DNA of 64,000 bases from Acetivibrio cellulolyticus CD2 (GCF_000179595.2 NZ_JH556658.1:558979-622978), one strand, 5' to 3'; positions 1 to 9,761 are shown, numbered from the stretch's first letter. Numbers and translations: made by a program. Notes: a model not told the origin generated them from the sequence alone.

Positions 1-2
1 TT

Positions 3-587
3 AACGGAACAAGTGGTAACTATAAAAGAACAGAAAGAAGAAGGGATTTTTCTCTGGATCCATTAGGAAAAACTCTGCTGGATTATTTAAAAGAGAAAGG
101 CCAGATGGTAAAGGCTGTAGGCAAAATTGAGGATATATTCAACAGGCGTGGAATTACCGATGCTGTGCATACACATAATAATATGGATGGTGTGGACAAG
201 ACTTTAGATTATTTGAAGGATAGTTTTGAAGGCTTGCTGTTTACCAACCTTGTTGATTTTGATATGCTTTATGGACATAGAAATGATATTAAAGGCTATG
301 CCAATGCCATGGTTGAATTTGATAACAGGCTGCCTGAAATTCTAAATGCACTAAAGGACGATGATATTCTCTTTATCACAGCTGACCATGGTTGTGACCC
401 TACAACCGAAAGCACCGACCACTCAAGGGAATACGTACCGCTGGTAGTCTATGGCAATAAGATTAAGAGTAATATAAATCTTGGCACCAGAAGCTCATTT
501 AGCGATATAGCAGCAACAATTGCAGAGTATCTTGGAATTGATGAAGAAATTGAGGGCAATAGTTTTATGAGCCAAATAATGGGTTGA
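3..587 (+). CDS. deoB: Phosphopentomutase, C-terminal part (cut by window edge)
   Basis: The reading frame is open from the first bases of the window, so this is the C-terminal 194 or so residues of a gene that begins outside. The metal-site stretch ITADHGCDPTT, followed by STDHSREYVPLVVYG, is diagnostic of phosphopentomutase of the alkaline-phosphatase-like superfamily. The enzyme interconverts ribose-1-phosphate (or deoxyribose-1-phosphate) and the 5-phosphate in cytoplasmic nucleoside salvage. The stop lies 16 bases before the pdp start, which fits one operon: pdp makes the pentose-1-phosphate that DeoB isomerises. Function is clear; only the N-terminus is missing. Confidence 0.93.
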   Translation, partial: NGTSGNYKRTERRRDFSLDPLGKTLLDYLKEKGQMVKAVGKIEDIFNRRGITDAVHTHNNMDGVDKTLDYLKDSFEGLLFTNLVDFDMLYGHRNDIKGYANAMVEFDNRLPEILNALKDDDILFITADHGCDPTTESTDHSREYVPLVVYGNKIKSNINLGTRSSFSDIAATIAEYLGIDEEIEGNSFMSQIMG

Positions 588-603
588 GTAAGGGGGGATT
601 CAT

Positions 604-1905
604 ATGAGAATGTATGATGTAATTGAAAAAAAGCGTGATGGAAAAGAACTTGAATATGAAGAAATAAGCTTTTTTATAAAGAACTATTGCGAAGAAAAGA
701 TACCTGATTATCAGGTATCGGCTTTGCTTATGGCAATATTTTTAAATGGAATGAGTGAGAGGGAAACAGCAGAATTAACTGAAATTATGGCAAATTCAGG
801 AGATGTAATTGATCTTTCGGTTATAGACGGTATAAAAGTAGACAAGCACAGTACTGGAGGCGTAGGTGATAAAACTACACTCATCCTAGGTCCTATTGTT
901 GCAGCTTGTGGCATACCTGTAGCAAAGATGTCAGGAAGAGGACTTGGTCATACCGGTGGAACAATAGATAAGCTTGAGTCTATTCCAGGATTTAAGACTG
1001 CACTTACAAAGCAGGAATTCATTGATCAAGTAATGAAAATAGGCATTTCAATAGCGGGTCAGACTGGGAATTTGGCTCCAGCAGATAAAAAATTGTATGC
1101 TCTAAGGGATGTGACTGCGACAGTCAACAGCTTGCCCTTGATAGCAAGCAGTATTATGAGCAAAAAGATTGCCTGCGGTGCGGATAGAATTGTTCTTGAT
1201 GTTAAGACAGGAAGCGGCGCTTTAATGAAAACGGTAGAAAAGTCGGTTGAATTGGCAAGAACAATGGTTAAAATCGGTAATGACCTTGGCAGAAAAACAG
1301 TTGCAGTAGTAACCGATATGGATATACCTTTAGGGAATGCAATTGGGAATTCCCTTGAAGTTATAGAAGCTATAGAGACTCTAAAGGGTAATGGTCCAAA
1401 AGATCTGGAAGAGGTTTCTTTGGCATTGGCTGCAAAGATGCTCGAACTAGCAGAAATAGGCGATAAAGAGAATTGTAAAAATAGGGTCAGGGAAGTAATA
1501 GATAACCGTAAGGCATTAAATAAGCTTGCAGAGCTAATTGAATCCCAAGGTGGGAATCCTGATGTTATAGAAAATTATGACCTTTTCAAAAAGGCTAAAT
1601 ATGTTTATGAACTAACTTCTGGGCAGGATTGCTATATAGAAAGGGTTAAGACTGATTCTTTAGGAGTTGCTGCAATGATACTAGGTGCAGGAAGAGAAAC
1701 GAAAGAGAGTATCATTGATTATTCGGCAGGCATAAAATTAAATAAAAAAACTGGAATGTCCATAAAAAAAGGAGAACTTATAGCAACCCTTTATACTAAT
1801 GACAGCGAAAGGATAAACGCTGCACTTGAGACTTTAAAAAGCAGCCTGGTTCTGTCACAATCTTTAGAACCTCAAAGGCCTCTTATCATTTCAAGTATAG
1901 ATTAG
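604..1905 (+). CDS. pdp: Pyrimidine-nucleoside phosphorylase
   Basis: This 433-residue protein is full length for the thymidine/pyrimidine phosphorylase family. It carries the family signature KHSTGGVGDKTT near residues 81-92 and SGRGLGHTGGT near 116. It splits uridine, thymidine or deoxyuridine with phosphate to the base and (deoxy)ribose-1-phosphate. The start at 604 is preceded by a G-rich ribosome binding site (GGGGGG, about 590-597). It follows deoB closely and is probably cotranscribed with it; the pair is the usual clostridial nucleoside catabolism unit. About 115 bases of unassigned AT-rich sequence separate it from the next gene. Confidence 0.95.
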   Translation: MRMYDVIEKKRDGKELEYEEISFFIKNYCEEKIPDYQVSALLMAIFLNGMSERETAELTEIMANSGDVIDLSVIDGIKVDKHSTGGVGDKTTLILGPIVAACGIPVAKMSGRGLGHTGGTIDKLESIPGFKTALTKQEFIDQVMKIGISIAGQTGNLAPADKKLYALRDVTATVNSLPLIASSIMSKKIACGADRIVLDVKTGSGALMKTVEKSVELARTMVKIGNDLGRKTVAVVTDMDIPLGNAIGNSLEVIEAIETLKGNGPKDLEEVSLALAAKMLELAEIGDKENCKNRVREVIDNRKALNKLAELIESQGGNPDVIENYDLFKKAKYVYELTSGQDCYIERVKTDSLGVAAMILGAGRETKESIIDYSAGIKLNKKTGMSIKKGELIATLYTNDSERINAALETLKSSLVLSQSLEPQRPLIISSID

Positions 1906-2035
1906 GTGTTTTATATATTATGGAATGATTGATTATTGTATTCTCATTTTAGATGGCAAACAATGTGCATATCCAATTGATTTTCTGCATACAAATTTAC
2001 TAAGGTGTAGTGAATTTTAATTGGGGGGATATTCA

Positions 2036-3247
2036 TTGATAAGAAAGGTCTTATTCAGACATCTCATAGTTATTTGCATTGTTGCAAATCTTTTTTCTGT
2101 TTTTGCTTTTGCTGAGGAAGAAAGGCCGGTTTATAATCCAAATACTGTTAATAGTATAATGGCAAGTACCAGCATTTCAGAGTTAAAGGCAAAGGCATCT
2201 GTTTTAATGGATGCATATACCGGTCAGGTTTTGTATGAAAATAAAAGCAATGAAAAATTGCCAATTGCAAGTGTAACAAAGGTTATGTCTATGCTTTTGG
2301 CTATGGAGGCAATTGATTCCGGAAAGATAAGTTTGAAAGATATGGTTACTGCTTCAGAGTATGCTTCCGGAATGGGCGGGTCACAAGCTTATATCGAGCC
2401 TGGTGAACAGTATTCGGTTCATGATGCACTAAAAGCAATCGCACTTCACTCATCAAACGATGTTACTGTTTCTGTCGCAGAACTTGTTGCGGGAAGTGAA
2501 GAGGCTTTTGTTGTTCAGATGAATGAAAAAGCTGGTGAATTAGGCATGAAGAATACTTTGTTTAAGGACTGTACAGGTCTTACTGACGAGGGGCACTTCA
2601 GCAGTGCCAATGATATAGCTTTGATGTCAAGAGAGCTTGTTACAAAACATCCAAAGATTTTAGAGTATTCATCAGTTTATACTGATACTTTCAGAAACGG
2701 TGAATTTGATTTGACGAATACAAACAGGCTTGTTAAATTCTACAGTGGATGTGACGGCTTGAAAACAGGATTTACAAGAGCAGCTGGATTCTGCCTGTCT
2801 GCAACTGTATCAAGAAACAATATGAGACTGATTTCGGTAGTATTAGGAGAGCCTGATTCAAATACAAGATTTGCTGAAACCAGAAAACTTCTTGATTATG
2901 GGTTTGCAAATTATGAGACTGCTGATGTAAATAAAAAAGGTGAGTTGGTTTCTGAGATTAGTGTTAAAAAGGGATTAACTTCAAAAGCTGCGGGAGTGAT
3001 TGGGAATGATGTAAAAATACTTCTTCCCAGAGGCCAAAAGACAAAGATAATCCGTCAGGTGGCTTTGGAAAACTCGATAACAGCTCCGCTAAAAGCCGGT
3101 CAAAAAGTTGGTGAAATTATATATATGATAGAGGAAAAAGAAATTTCCAGAGTTGATATTGTATCAGACAGAAACATTGAGAAGACGAGTTTTATGAATC
3201 TATTCAGCAGAATGTTTAAGAGCTGGTTCAGTATAGGAAAAGCATAA
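2036..3247 (+). CDS. dacF: D-alanyl-D-alanine carboxypeptidase (DacF/PBP5-like, S11)
   Basis: The protein trims the terminal D-Ala from peptidoglycan pentapeptides outside the membrane. The S11 motifs are all present: SVTK (nucleophile about S79, K82), SSN (about 139-141) and KTG (about 243-245). The N-terminus is a signal peptide (basic start, hydrophobic core, cleavage near AFA-EE). A C-terminal S11-associated domain ends in a weakly amphipathic tail (FMNLFSRMFKSWFS) of the kind that anchors PBP5 to the membrane. An upstream TTG at 2021 is in frame but lies inside the GGGGGG ribosome binding site, so I chose TTG at 2036. The deoB-pdp-dacF order is common in clostridia and supports the name. 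Confidence 0.9.
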   Translation: MIRKVLFRHLIVICIVANLFSVFAFAEEERPVYNPNTVNSIMASTSISELKAKASVLMDAYTGQVLYENKSNEKLPIASVTKVMSMLLAMEAIDSGKISLKDMVTASEYASGMGGSQAYIEPGEQYSVHDALKAIALHSSNDVTVSVAELVAGSEEAFVVQMNEKAGELGMKNTLFKDCTGLTDEGHFSSANDIALMSRELVTKHPKILEYSSVYTDTFRNGEFDLTNTNRLVKFYSGCDGLKTGFTRAAGFCLSATVSRNNMRLISVVLGEPDSNTRFAETRKLLDYGFANYETADVNKKGELVSEISVKKGLTSKAAGVIGNDVKILLPRGQKTKIIRQVALENSITAPLKAGQKVGEIIYMIEEKEISRVDIVSDRNIEKTSFMNLFSRMFKSWFSIGKA

Positions 3248-3305
3248 TTATAGTATAGGGAACTGCTGGTGCTTGGCAAGAGGCCTATTGGAATGCTGAA
3301 AGTCC

Positions 3306-3352
3306 GAGTGAGTCAAAGAGAACCGTACCTTTGACTCACTCTTCTTTTATTT
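3306..3352 (+). terminator. Rho-independent terminator after dacF
   Basis: A perfect 13-bp inverted repeat (GAGTGAGTCAAAG at 3306-3318, its complement at 3329-3341) surrounds a 10-base loop and is followed by a T-rich tract. It should end the deoB-pdp-dacF transcript. It sits just before the next gene's ribosome binding site, so read-through control of the downstream operon is also possible. The 60 bases before it (3248-3305) contain no structure I can name. Confidence 0.85.
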
Positions 3353-3437
3353 GGAGGGATTTGATATTTCTCCTGTATTGAAACAATTTGCAAAATGTGA
3401 TATTTTAAATAAGAAAACTACAAAACGTGAGGTTATT

Positions 3438-4481
3438 ATGGATCAAATAAGAAATGATTTGAAGCCTATGAGTGTAGGGGATGTCCTTGATTATTCAGTA
3501 GAGGCCTTCAAACAGAACTTCAAGGGTCTTGTACTTTTATCTCTGATTTTATATATTCCATGGATTGTATTTTATTCCTTAACTGTAAATATATTCGCTG
3601 GGGATCAGATGTCTGGAATTTTCGACATGTATAAAGACATGTTCAGCGGCACGTATTCTTCGGATATGCTTAATAAGTATATTACAGAAACTTCAACTTT
3701 CCAAAACGGAATAACAGGTGTTATGTCCTCACTTCAAATATTGTATTCAATTACAATCAAGCTTGTTTTAAATGCAGCAGTAATTAAAATGATATACAAC
3801 TATGCTTTAAGCGGGAAGGTTGAGGTTAATACCTTTTCAGACGCTATAAAGCATATAAAGGGATGTTTCCGTTATATGCCCAAGATGATAGGTAACGCTT
3901 TGTTATTCGTAATTATTGTTGGGGCTGCGTATTTGGTGTCGGTAATTGCAGCAGCACTCATTATTATGATACCTATTGTTATAATTGTTTCTACAGGCAT
4001 ACCTCCGGTTATTATGGGAATCATTATAGCCTTATTGGTGCTTTTTGTTTTGGTTGGAGTTGTTTTTTGTATTGGTTTCTTTGCAATCAAGTTTATGTTT
4101 GGAGCTAATATCATTGTGCTGGAGGAAAAACCAGTATTTGAGAGTTTCAAGAGAAGCTTTTATTTGAGTAAAGGCAGATTCTGGCACATTGCTTTGGCAA
4201 GCATTTTTGCAATTCTCCTTTATTACCTTTTTAATTGGCTGCTTGTAGGTGCGACCATGCTGCTGGCTGTTGTAAATAATACTCTTTATATTGTAGTTAA
4301 TACCTTTTCGCAAATTTGCGCTGCATTGATGGAGCCGTTTATACTTGTGTATATAACTGTTTTATTTGTAAACATGAAAGTTCAAAAAGAAGGTCTTGAT
4401 CTGGAAGTAAAGATGAGAAAATTGATTAGTGATGAAAAAACAAGATTGAATAATGTGGATGGAGAAACAGCTGATGCTTAA
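3438..4481 (+). CDS. Multi-pass membrane protein, possibly GPDPase-membrane-domain-like
   Basis: A hydrophobic integral membrane protein of about 347 residues with roughly five to six membrane segments. It starts with a short cytoplasmic stretch containing VGDVLDYSVEAFKQNFK, a pattern seen at the start of membrane proteins related to the glycerophosphodiesterase membrane domain. I chose ATG 3438, where the conserved sequence begins. The longer frame from TTG 3351 would overlap a GGAGGG ribosome binding site and a terminator, although that site has no other obvious start nearby, so the longer form remains possible. It is the first gene of a run with DUF4129, DUF4350, MoxR and DUF58 proteins. 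Its exact role is unknown. Confidence 0.7.
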   Translation: MDQIRNDLKPMSVGDVLDYSVEAFKQNFKGLVLLSLILYIPWIVFYSLTVNIFAGDQMSGIFDMYKDMFSGTYSSDMLNKYITETSTFQNGITGVMSSLQILYSITIKLVLNAAVIKMIYNYALSGKVEVNTFSDAIKHIKGCFRYMPKMIGNALLFVIIVGAAYLVSVIAAALIIMIPIVIIVSTGIPPVIMGIIIALLVLFVLVGVVFCIGFFAIKFMFGANIIVLEEKPVFESFKRSFYLSKGRFWHIALASIFAILLYYLFNWLLVGATMLLAVVNNTLYIVVNTFSQICAALMEPFILVYITVLFVNMKVQKEGLDLEVKMRKLISDEKTRLNNVDGETADA

Positions 4482-5232
4482 ATTGCTTTTAAAAAAGCTA
4501 TTTTTTAATACTAAAACATATATGTCTGCTGCTGCAACATTAAGCATGGTTGCTTTAGTTAGTGTCCAAGTCCATGCCTTCAGCCCTGAAAATGAGATGG
4601 AAGTTAAGGACAAGCTCTCAAAGATTTTGGCTTCTGGTGAGTTTGGAGATAAAAAAAAGTCAAAAAGCCTGTTTGAATTATTGCATGATAAGCTTATTGA
4701 GTTTTTAAAGAGTTTATGGAGTAGGTTAAATATAGGTCAAAAGCTGGAAGCTGTTTTTAGTAGGGCAAAGATTTCACCTGAGGCAAAGCTTTTGCTTAAG
4801 GTTCTTGCAATCTTATTGATGGTTGCGGTTATTGTACTTATCATATATTTTGTTACAAGAAGGTTTACACGTTCACGTAAGGTGCTTCAGGAGGAGGATG
4901 CCCTTATTCTCAATGCGTTAAGAGATGCGGATGAAGTATATAAAAAAGCCATTGATTTCTATAACAGTGGAGATTATACTCAGGGCCTGAGATTTTTGTA
5001 CATTTCACTTTTAATCAGATTTAACGAGCAAAACATAATAAGAATAAACAAGTCAAAGACAAACAAGCAGTATTTGATTGAAATAAGGGAAAACAAGCCT
5101 GATATCTATGATGTTATGACTGAGTTTACACAGGTTTTTAATAAATATTGGTATGGTAAAAGAAATGCTGACAAATCAATATTTGTTAGCTGGAGCGAAG
5201 TTTACAATACTTTACTGGGAATGACCAAGTAA
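4474..5232 (+). CDS. DUF4129 domain membrane protein
   Basis: About 252 residues. An N-terminal hydrophobic segment is followed by an extracytoplasmic stretch of about 100 residues. A strong membrane helix (near LLKVLAILLMVAVIVLIIYF) comes next, then a cytoplasmic C-terminal DUF4129-like domain with the pattern NSGDYTQGLRFLYISLL and a Trp/Tyr-rich end (FNKYWYGKR). The start at 4474 overlaps the previous stop by 8 bases and has GGAG upstream; ATGs at 4453 and 4459 are alternatives. DUF4129 proteins are regularly encoded with MoxR ATPases and DUF58 proteins, as here. Their biochemical role is unknown. Confidence 0.8.
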   Translation: MLKLLLKKLFFNTKTYMSAAATLSMVALVSVQVHAFSPENEMEVKDKLSKILASGEFGDKKKSKSLFELLHDKLIEFLKSLWSRLNIGQKLEAVFSRAKISPEAKLLLKVLAILLMVAVIVLIIYFVTRRFTRSRKVLQEEDALILNALRDADEVYKKAIDFYNSGDYTQGLRFLYISLLIRFNEQNIIRINKSKTNKQYLIEIRENKPDIYDVMTEFTQVFNKYWYGKRNADKSIFVSWSEVYNTLLGMTK

Positions 5233-5256
5233 AAGAGGAGGCTAAACAATAAGCTG

Positions 5257-6273
5257 ATGAAACAATATAAGAAAATTCTGTCATATGTTGCTATAATTTT
5301 AATTCTAGTAGCTGCAGGCTTGATTGTATATGGGTTTAAAGGTGATGTGGCTCAGAGTGTTGAATACTCAAGCTACAATGCCGAAGTTGATGGAACAAAA
5401 GCGCTTTATTTATTGTCAGAGAAAATGGGTTACGATGTAAAAAGGTATGAAAGGCCGGCAAGGTTTTTACCTGATAATGTAACGGTGGTTGCTATTGACC
5501 CGAGTTTGGAAATGCTAGAGGGCAGCTTGGAAAAGAAGTACCTTAAAGCTTGGCTGGAAGATGGAAATGTTCTTATACTAATATCACCTGATTGCAAAGA
5601 ATACATTAATGAGCTTGGTGCAAGCGAACCTGAAGACTTCGGACAATATGACAGAGGCTATAAGTATAGTGTTGGAAAAGGCAGTATAATTTACTTTGCT
5701 GAAAGTTATAATTATACAAACCTGGGAGTAAAGGAGCTTGACCCGGGTGTGCAGTTTATAGATGCCCTGGAGGAAGGGAAACATAAAACTGTTTTATTTG
5801 ATGAGTACTTACATGGTATCGGAAGCAGCGGAACAAACCTTTGGGATATCTTGGGTTTCGGTGGAAAGCTTGTAGTTGTCCAATTATTTATGTGTGCTCT
5901 AATATTAATATTTATAAAGTCCCGGAGGTTTGGAAAGCCGGTTGTCGTATTTGAGACAGTCAAGAGAAAAGAAAATGAAAACCTTTTTGCTCTTTCCAAT
6001 ATATATTATAAAGCGAAGGCGAACAGTATGGCGCTTGAGATTTACTTGGGCAGTTTAAAGCAGGAACTTGCTAAATTTTTGGGATTTGGAAAGGACGGAT
6101 GGAGTGATTCGGATATTGTAATTGCCGCAAAGTCCAATAATAATTTAAAGGATCTTGAAGTTGAAGCTGTTTTTGCAGAATGTGAGCGCTTCATTAACAA
6201 TAGGAAAAGTGACAGCAAGGTATTATTACACTTGTATAAGAGACTTGAGACAATCAGAAAGGGGATAAAGTAA
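5257..6273 (+). CDS. DUF4350 domain membrane protein
   Basis: A 338-residue protein with an N-terminal membrane anchor. An extracytoplasmic DUF4350-type domain follows, recognisable from NAEVDGTKALYLLSEKMGY and VLFDEYLHGIG. A second membrane helix lies near residue 210 (KLVVVQLFMCALILIFI), with a cytoplasmic tail. GAGGAGG lies about 15 bases before the ATG, somewhat far but acceptable. The stop overlaps the start of the MoxR ATPase by one base, so the two are translationally coupled. In this conserved neighbourhood DUF4350 proteins are thought to act with MoxR and DUF58 partners, but no activity is established. Confidence 0.8.
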   Translation: MKQYKKILSYVAIILILVAAGLIVYGFKGDVAQSVEYSSYNAEVDGTKALYLLSEKMGYDVKRYERPARFLPDNVTVVAIDPSLEMLEGSLEKKYLKAWLEDGNVLILISPDCKEYINELGASEPEDFGQYDRGYKYSVGKGSIIYFAESYNYTNLGVKELDPGVQFIDALEEGKHKTVLFDEYLHGIGSSGTNLWDILGFGGKLVVVQLFMCALILIFIKSRRFGKPVVVFETVKRKENENLFALSNIYYKAKANSMALEIYLGSLKQELAKFLGFGKDGWSDSDIVIAAKSNNNLKDLEVEAVFAECERFINNRKSDSKVLLHLYKRLETIRKGIK

Positions 6274-7265
6274 TGGTTGAAATCAATTCAAATAAAGATG
6301 GTAATATTTCAGGGTGCGAATTTACAAAACAGAAAGCAAATGCGATTATAGGCGAGGTCTCTAAAATTGTTGTCGGGCAGTATGAGTTTATAGAATACAT
6401 GGTAACTGCCTTTCTGTCAGGGGGACATGTATTGATAGAAGGTGTTCCCGGACTTGCAAAAACTTTAGCTTCAAAGATTATGGCAAAGGTAATAGATGCA
6501 GAGTTTAAAAGGGTACAGTTCACACCTGATTTGATGCCTGCGGATATTATAGGCACTAAGGTTTTTGATCCGAAAAAAACAGAGTTCTTTTTAAAGAAAG
6601 GTCCTCTTTTTACAAATATATTTCTAGCAGATGAAATCAACAGGACACCTCCAAAGACACAGGCTGCGCTTTTAGAAGCAATGGAAGAGAAATCCATATC
6701 TATAGACGGGGAGACTTACAAATTAGGTGAGACGTTTATGGTGTTGGCGACACAAAACCCTGTTGAATACGAGGGAACCTACCCTTTGCCTGAAGCACAG
6801 CTTGACAGGTTTTTGATGAAGCTTAAGGTAGATTATATACCTCAGAAGTTTGAAAATATGCTTCTTCAAAAGTATAATTCGGGGTTTAACAGCAAAGAGA
6901 TTGATAATCAGAATATAAGTGCAGTATGCAGTTTTGAAGATTTAAAAAGGTGCAGGATGGAAATACAGAGCGTTCAAGTAAATGAAGGAATTATAAACTA
7001 TATAACTTCCATCATAGCGGCTACCAGAAATTCTCCAAACCTTATACTAGGTGCAAGCCCAAGAGCGTCAATTGCGCTGCTGCTTACCTCAAAGACCTAT
7101 GCTGCAATTCAGGGGAGAAATTTTGTTATACCTGAGGATGTTAAGGAACTGGCACTGCCAGTTTTGCGCCATCGTATAATAGTTAAGCCTGAAGCAGGAA
7201 TTGATGGGCTTACAAATGACGATGCAGTAAAAAATATACTCTCAAAAGTAGAGGTTCCAAGGTAA
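6273..7265 (+). CDS. MoxR-family AAA+ ATPase
   Basis: A cytoplasmic AAA+ ATPase of 330 residues, normal length for the MoxR family. Walker A is GVPGLAKT (about residues 57-64), Walker B and the following residues read FLADEINR, and sensor-1 lies in LATQNP. The C-terminal lid contains the family pattern GASPRAS. MoxR ATPases act as chaperone-like remodelers, usually with von Willebrand or DUF58 partners; the partner here is the next gene. Within the operon it overlaps the DUF4350 gene by one base. Confidence 0.92.
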   Translation: MVEINSNKDGNISGCEFTKQKANAIIGEVSKIVVGQYEFIEYMVTAFLSGGHVLIEGVPGLAKTLASKIMAKVIDAEFKRVQFTPDLMPADIIGTKVFDPKKTEFFLKKGPLFTNIFLADEINRTPPKTQAALLEAMEEKSISIDGETYKLGETFMVLATQNPVEYEGTYPLPEAQLDRFLMKLKVDYIPQKFENMLLQKYNSGFNSKEIDNQNISAVCSFEDLKRCRMEIQSVQVNEGIINYITSIIAATRNSPNLILGASPRASIALLLTSKTYAAIQGRNFVIPEDVKELALPVLRHRIIVKPEAGIDGLTNDDAVKNILSKVEVPR

Positions 7266-7295
7266 GAAACTGGGAAAGCGAAAAGGAGTAAAATA

Positions 7296-8606
7296 ATGCC
7301 ATTTAGCATGCGGTTTGTAGGACTTCTTACATTAGGTATAATTCCTGTAATAATAGCGTCATTTGTAGGACTTGAGTTCTATGCTTTTTTAGCGTACAAC
7401 ATTATAATGTTTTCACTTCTTATAATTGATTTCAGGGCCACTCCAGGCAAAAAGCTTTTAGAAGTTGAGCGGATATGCTATGAAAAGCTTTCAATGGGAG
7501 TTGAGAACGAAATAGGCATAAATATCAGAAATAACAGCGGATATTCCCTCGAAATTGAAGCATTGGATGAAGTGCCTGCATATATGAAAACCAAAAATGC
7601 TGTTGTGTCGGTTCGTGTCAGCCCACATTATGAGGTTTGCGGAAAGTATTATGTAATACCTGAAAAAAGGGGCGAGTTTACCTTTGGTAAAATTCATATA
7701 AGATATAGCGGCATAATGGGGTTGTGTATGAAGAACGGAAGTTTCGACCTTGAGAACAATTACAAGGTTTATCCAAACCTCAAAGATCTCAGTAAATATG
7801 GACTCGCAGCCATTAAGAAAAGCCAGCTTATTCACGGTATTAAAAAGAATAAGAGCTTTGGAACAGGTACAGAGTTTGAGAGCCTTAGGGAATATAGTGA
7901 AGGTGACGACTATAGGAAAATAAATTGGATGGCAACAGCCCGCTCCAATAAATTCATAGTGAATACCTATGAGCACGAAAAAAACCAGCAGGTAATGATT
8001 ATGCTGGATTCAAGCAGGGTAATGAATTCTGAAATAAATTATATAAAAAAGCTGGATTATTCCATTAACGCTGCATTCCTTTTAGCTGATGTTGCGATAA
8101 AGAAAGGTGACAATGCCGGTGTTATGGTGTTTGACAGTACTGTAAAAAGATTTATTAAGCCGGGAAAGGGAACAGGACAATTTCAACTGATTGCCGAAAA
8201 CCTGTATAATGTTGAAGAAAACTTTGTTTCAGCGGATTATATGGGTGCGCTGACCTACCTTAACCAGAATCATAAGCGTAGGAGCCTGCTATGCATTTTT
8301 ACAGAGCTTTTTAATGCCGATGAGGCATTTCAGTTGGCAACAGCCTTAAAAAGTCTTGCAAAACACCATTTGCCATTAGTGGTAACAATAAAAGATATGA
8401 GACTCTATGATTACGCAGAAGGTGATGTTGATGATACAAAGGGCTTTTTTACCAAGGTTGCATCGATGAAAATGATCAGAGAAAGAGAGAAAATTCAAAA
8501 GATATTCAATGATTCTTCCATCGCAGTAGTAGATGTACCTCCCGATAAACTGTCTATTGAGGTTGTTAACAAGTATCTGAATATGAAATCAATGATGCAG
8601 ATTTGA
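7296..8606 (+). CDS. DUF58 domain protein, MoxR partner
   Basis: A 436-residue protein with two N-terminal membrane helices, a beta-rich middle part and a C-terminal DUF58/vWA-like domain. The DUF58 core SLREYSEGDDYRKINWMATAR is clear, followed by an MIDAS-like MLDSSR. Start ATG 7296 has AAAAGGAG upstream. It is the last gene of the operon and faces the convergent SpoIIM-like gene with only 20 bases between the stops. The partnership with the MoxR ATPase is a family-level inference. Confidence 0.9.
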   Translation: MPFSMRFVGLLTLGIIPVIIASFVGLEFYAFLAYNIIMFSLLIIDFRATPGKKLLEVERICYEKLSMGVENEIGINIRNNSGYSLEIEALDEVPAYMKTKNAVVSVRVSPHYEVCGKYYVIPEKRGEFTFGKIHIRYSGIMGLCMKNGSFDLENNYKVYPNLKDLSKYGLAAIKKSQLIHGIKKNKSFGTGTEFESLREYSEGDDYRKINWMATARSNKFIVNTYEHEKNQQVMIMLDSSRVMNSEINYIKKLDYSINAAFLLADVAIKKGDNAGVMVFDSTVKRFIKPGKGTGQFQLIAENLYNVEENFVSADYMGALTYLNQNHKRRSLLCIFTELFNADEAFQLATALKSLAKHHLPLVVTIKDMRLYDYAEGDVDDTKGFFTKVASMKMIREREKIQKIFNDSSIAVVDVPPDKLSIEVVNKYLNMKSMMQI

Positions 8607-8626
8607 TGTAGATTCTCTTTCAAGGC

Positions 8627-9601
8627 TTATTCTTTAGCTTCAACTTGAGGATGCCTGATATTTGGAACAATTAAATAGATACTTAAAAGCAGCAGAGTTA
8701 TAAAGGCAAAGATTAACTTTGCAATTTCAGAGAAAAGGGCGGAAGGAGTAAAATTCCCTTCAATTAAACCAGCGATAATGAAAATCGGTATAGTGCCAAG
8801 CACTAGCTGTATTGCTTCCTTACCTTTGATAATAAAGGAGTCCTTTCTGGAGTATTTACCAGGGTTTATAATTGAGTAACCTAAAATTAGCCCTGCACCT
8901 CCGCATATGAATATGGCGAAGAGCTCCAAAATACCGTGAGGGAGAATCAGTGACCAGAACAAAAGGCTGCCACCTTTATGAAAGTATAAAGCCGCAAGAG
9001 CACCAAGCATATATCCATTGGTGTATACAAGCCATACAGTACCGATTGCAAGAGTTATTCCAAAGGCAAAAGCTAAAATCCCAACCTTGATATTATTTGT
9101 AAAGATGAAAGGCGATAAGATTGCGCCATTACGTGCGCTGTTATACTCATTTACATCTCTGTTAAGAACGCTGTCGGCCATCTCTTGTGAGATAAAGGCC
9201 CCGGCATTGTCAGTTGAAATAAGTGTAAATATAAAGCTTACGGCAACTCCAAGAACAAACAGCGAGGTAGCGAGTAAAATAGGCTTCATGTTCTTCTTAA
9301 TCAACCGGGGAAAGCCGGATAGCAAAAACATGAAAATCTTCTTTAAGCTGAAGGTCTTGGTGGTGTAGATATAGCTATGAGCCGAAGCAACAAGCTTGTT
9401 CAGGTAGTTTGTAGTGTTTGTATTGCCGTAGTTGGTCCTGGCATAGGAAAGGTGCCCGCAGGTCAGATTGTATGTACTAAAGAAACTGTCCAATTCATCT
9501 TTACTAAAGCTATATATACTTTTTGATTTGAGTTTTGTCAGGGTTAATTCAAGGTTCTTCCAGATTTCCGAATTTTGAATGATGAATTTATCTTCCTTCA
9601 T
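8627..9601 (-). CDS. SpoIIM/DUF95-family membrane protein
   Basis: A 324-residue protein with a soluble N-terminal part of about 110 residues and five or six membrane helices. The pattern LPHGILELFAIFICGGAGL is the hallmark of the stage II sporulation protein M (DUF95) family. It is longer than the true SpoIIM of about 200 residues, and the neighbours (RDD and MoxR/DUF58 proteins) match the vegetative paralogue commonly found beside those genes, so I would not assign the sporulation role. The ATG is preceded by AAAGGTG. It is divergent from the RDD gene. Confidence 0.8.
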   Translation of the reverse strand: MKEDKFIIQNSEIWKNLELTLTKLKSKSIYSFSKDELDSFFSTYNLTCGHLSYARTNYGNTNTTNYLNKLVASAHSYIYTTKTFSLKKIFMFLLSGFPRLIKKNMKPILLATSLFVLGVAVSFIFTLISTDNAGAFISQEMADSVLNRDVNEYNSARNGAILSPFIFTNNIKVGILAFAFGITLAIGTVWLVYTNGYMLGALAALYFHKGGSLLFWSLILPHGILELFAIFICGGAGLILGYSIINPGKYSRKDSFIIKGKEAIQLVLGTIPIFIIAGLIEGNFTPSALFSEIAKLIFAFITLLLLSIYLIVPNIRHPQVEAKE

Positions 9602-9671
9602 ATTTGCACCTTTAAATTAAAGATTTTTAAAAATATTTCTTTAAACTTATTTTATCAGAAATATTTATTTG

Positions 9672-9683
9672 TTACAATTGTAA
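9672..9683. promoter_or_regulatory. 12-bp perfect palindrome between divergent genes
   Basis: TTACAATTGTAA lies between the SpoIIM-like and RDD genes, about 80 bases before the RDD start. It could be an operator for either gene. The surrounding sequence is very AT-rich, so chance is possible. Confidence 0.3.
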
Positions 9684-9761
9684 TTGTATTCTAAGGAAAA
9701 TTGAGTGTGGCTAAACGCCCTTTGGATTTTTATTCCTAATAATTTTGAAGGTGGGCAGTAT

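Noticed and set aside
3248..3305. Possible riboswitch before the 3,438 gene
   Set aside because: The sequence leads into a strong hairpin, but no conserved core of a known riboswitch class could be matched; a plain terminator explains the structure.
6254..6697. Long antisense frame opposite the MoxR gene
   Set aside because: No ribosome binding site or family motif; it shadows a well-supported AAA+ gene. The same applies to the other antisense frames over NRPS/PKS genes.
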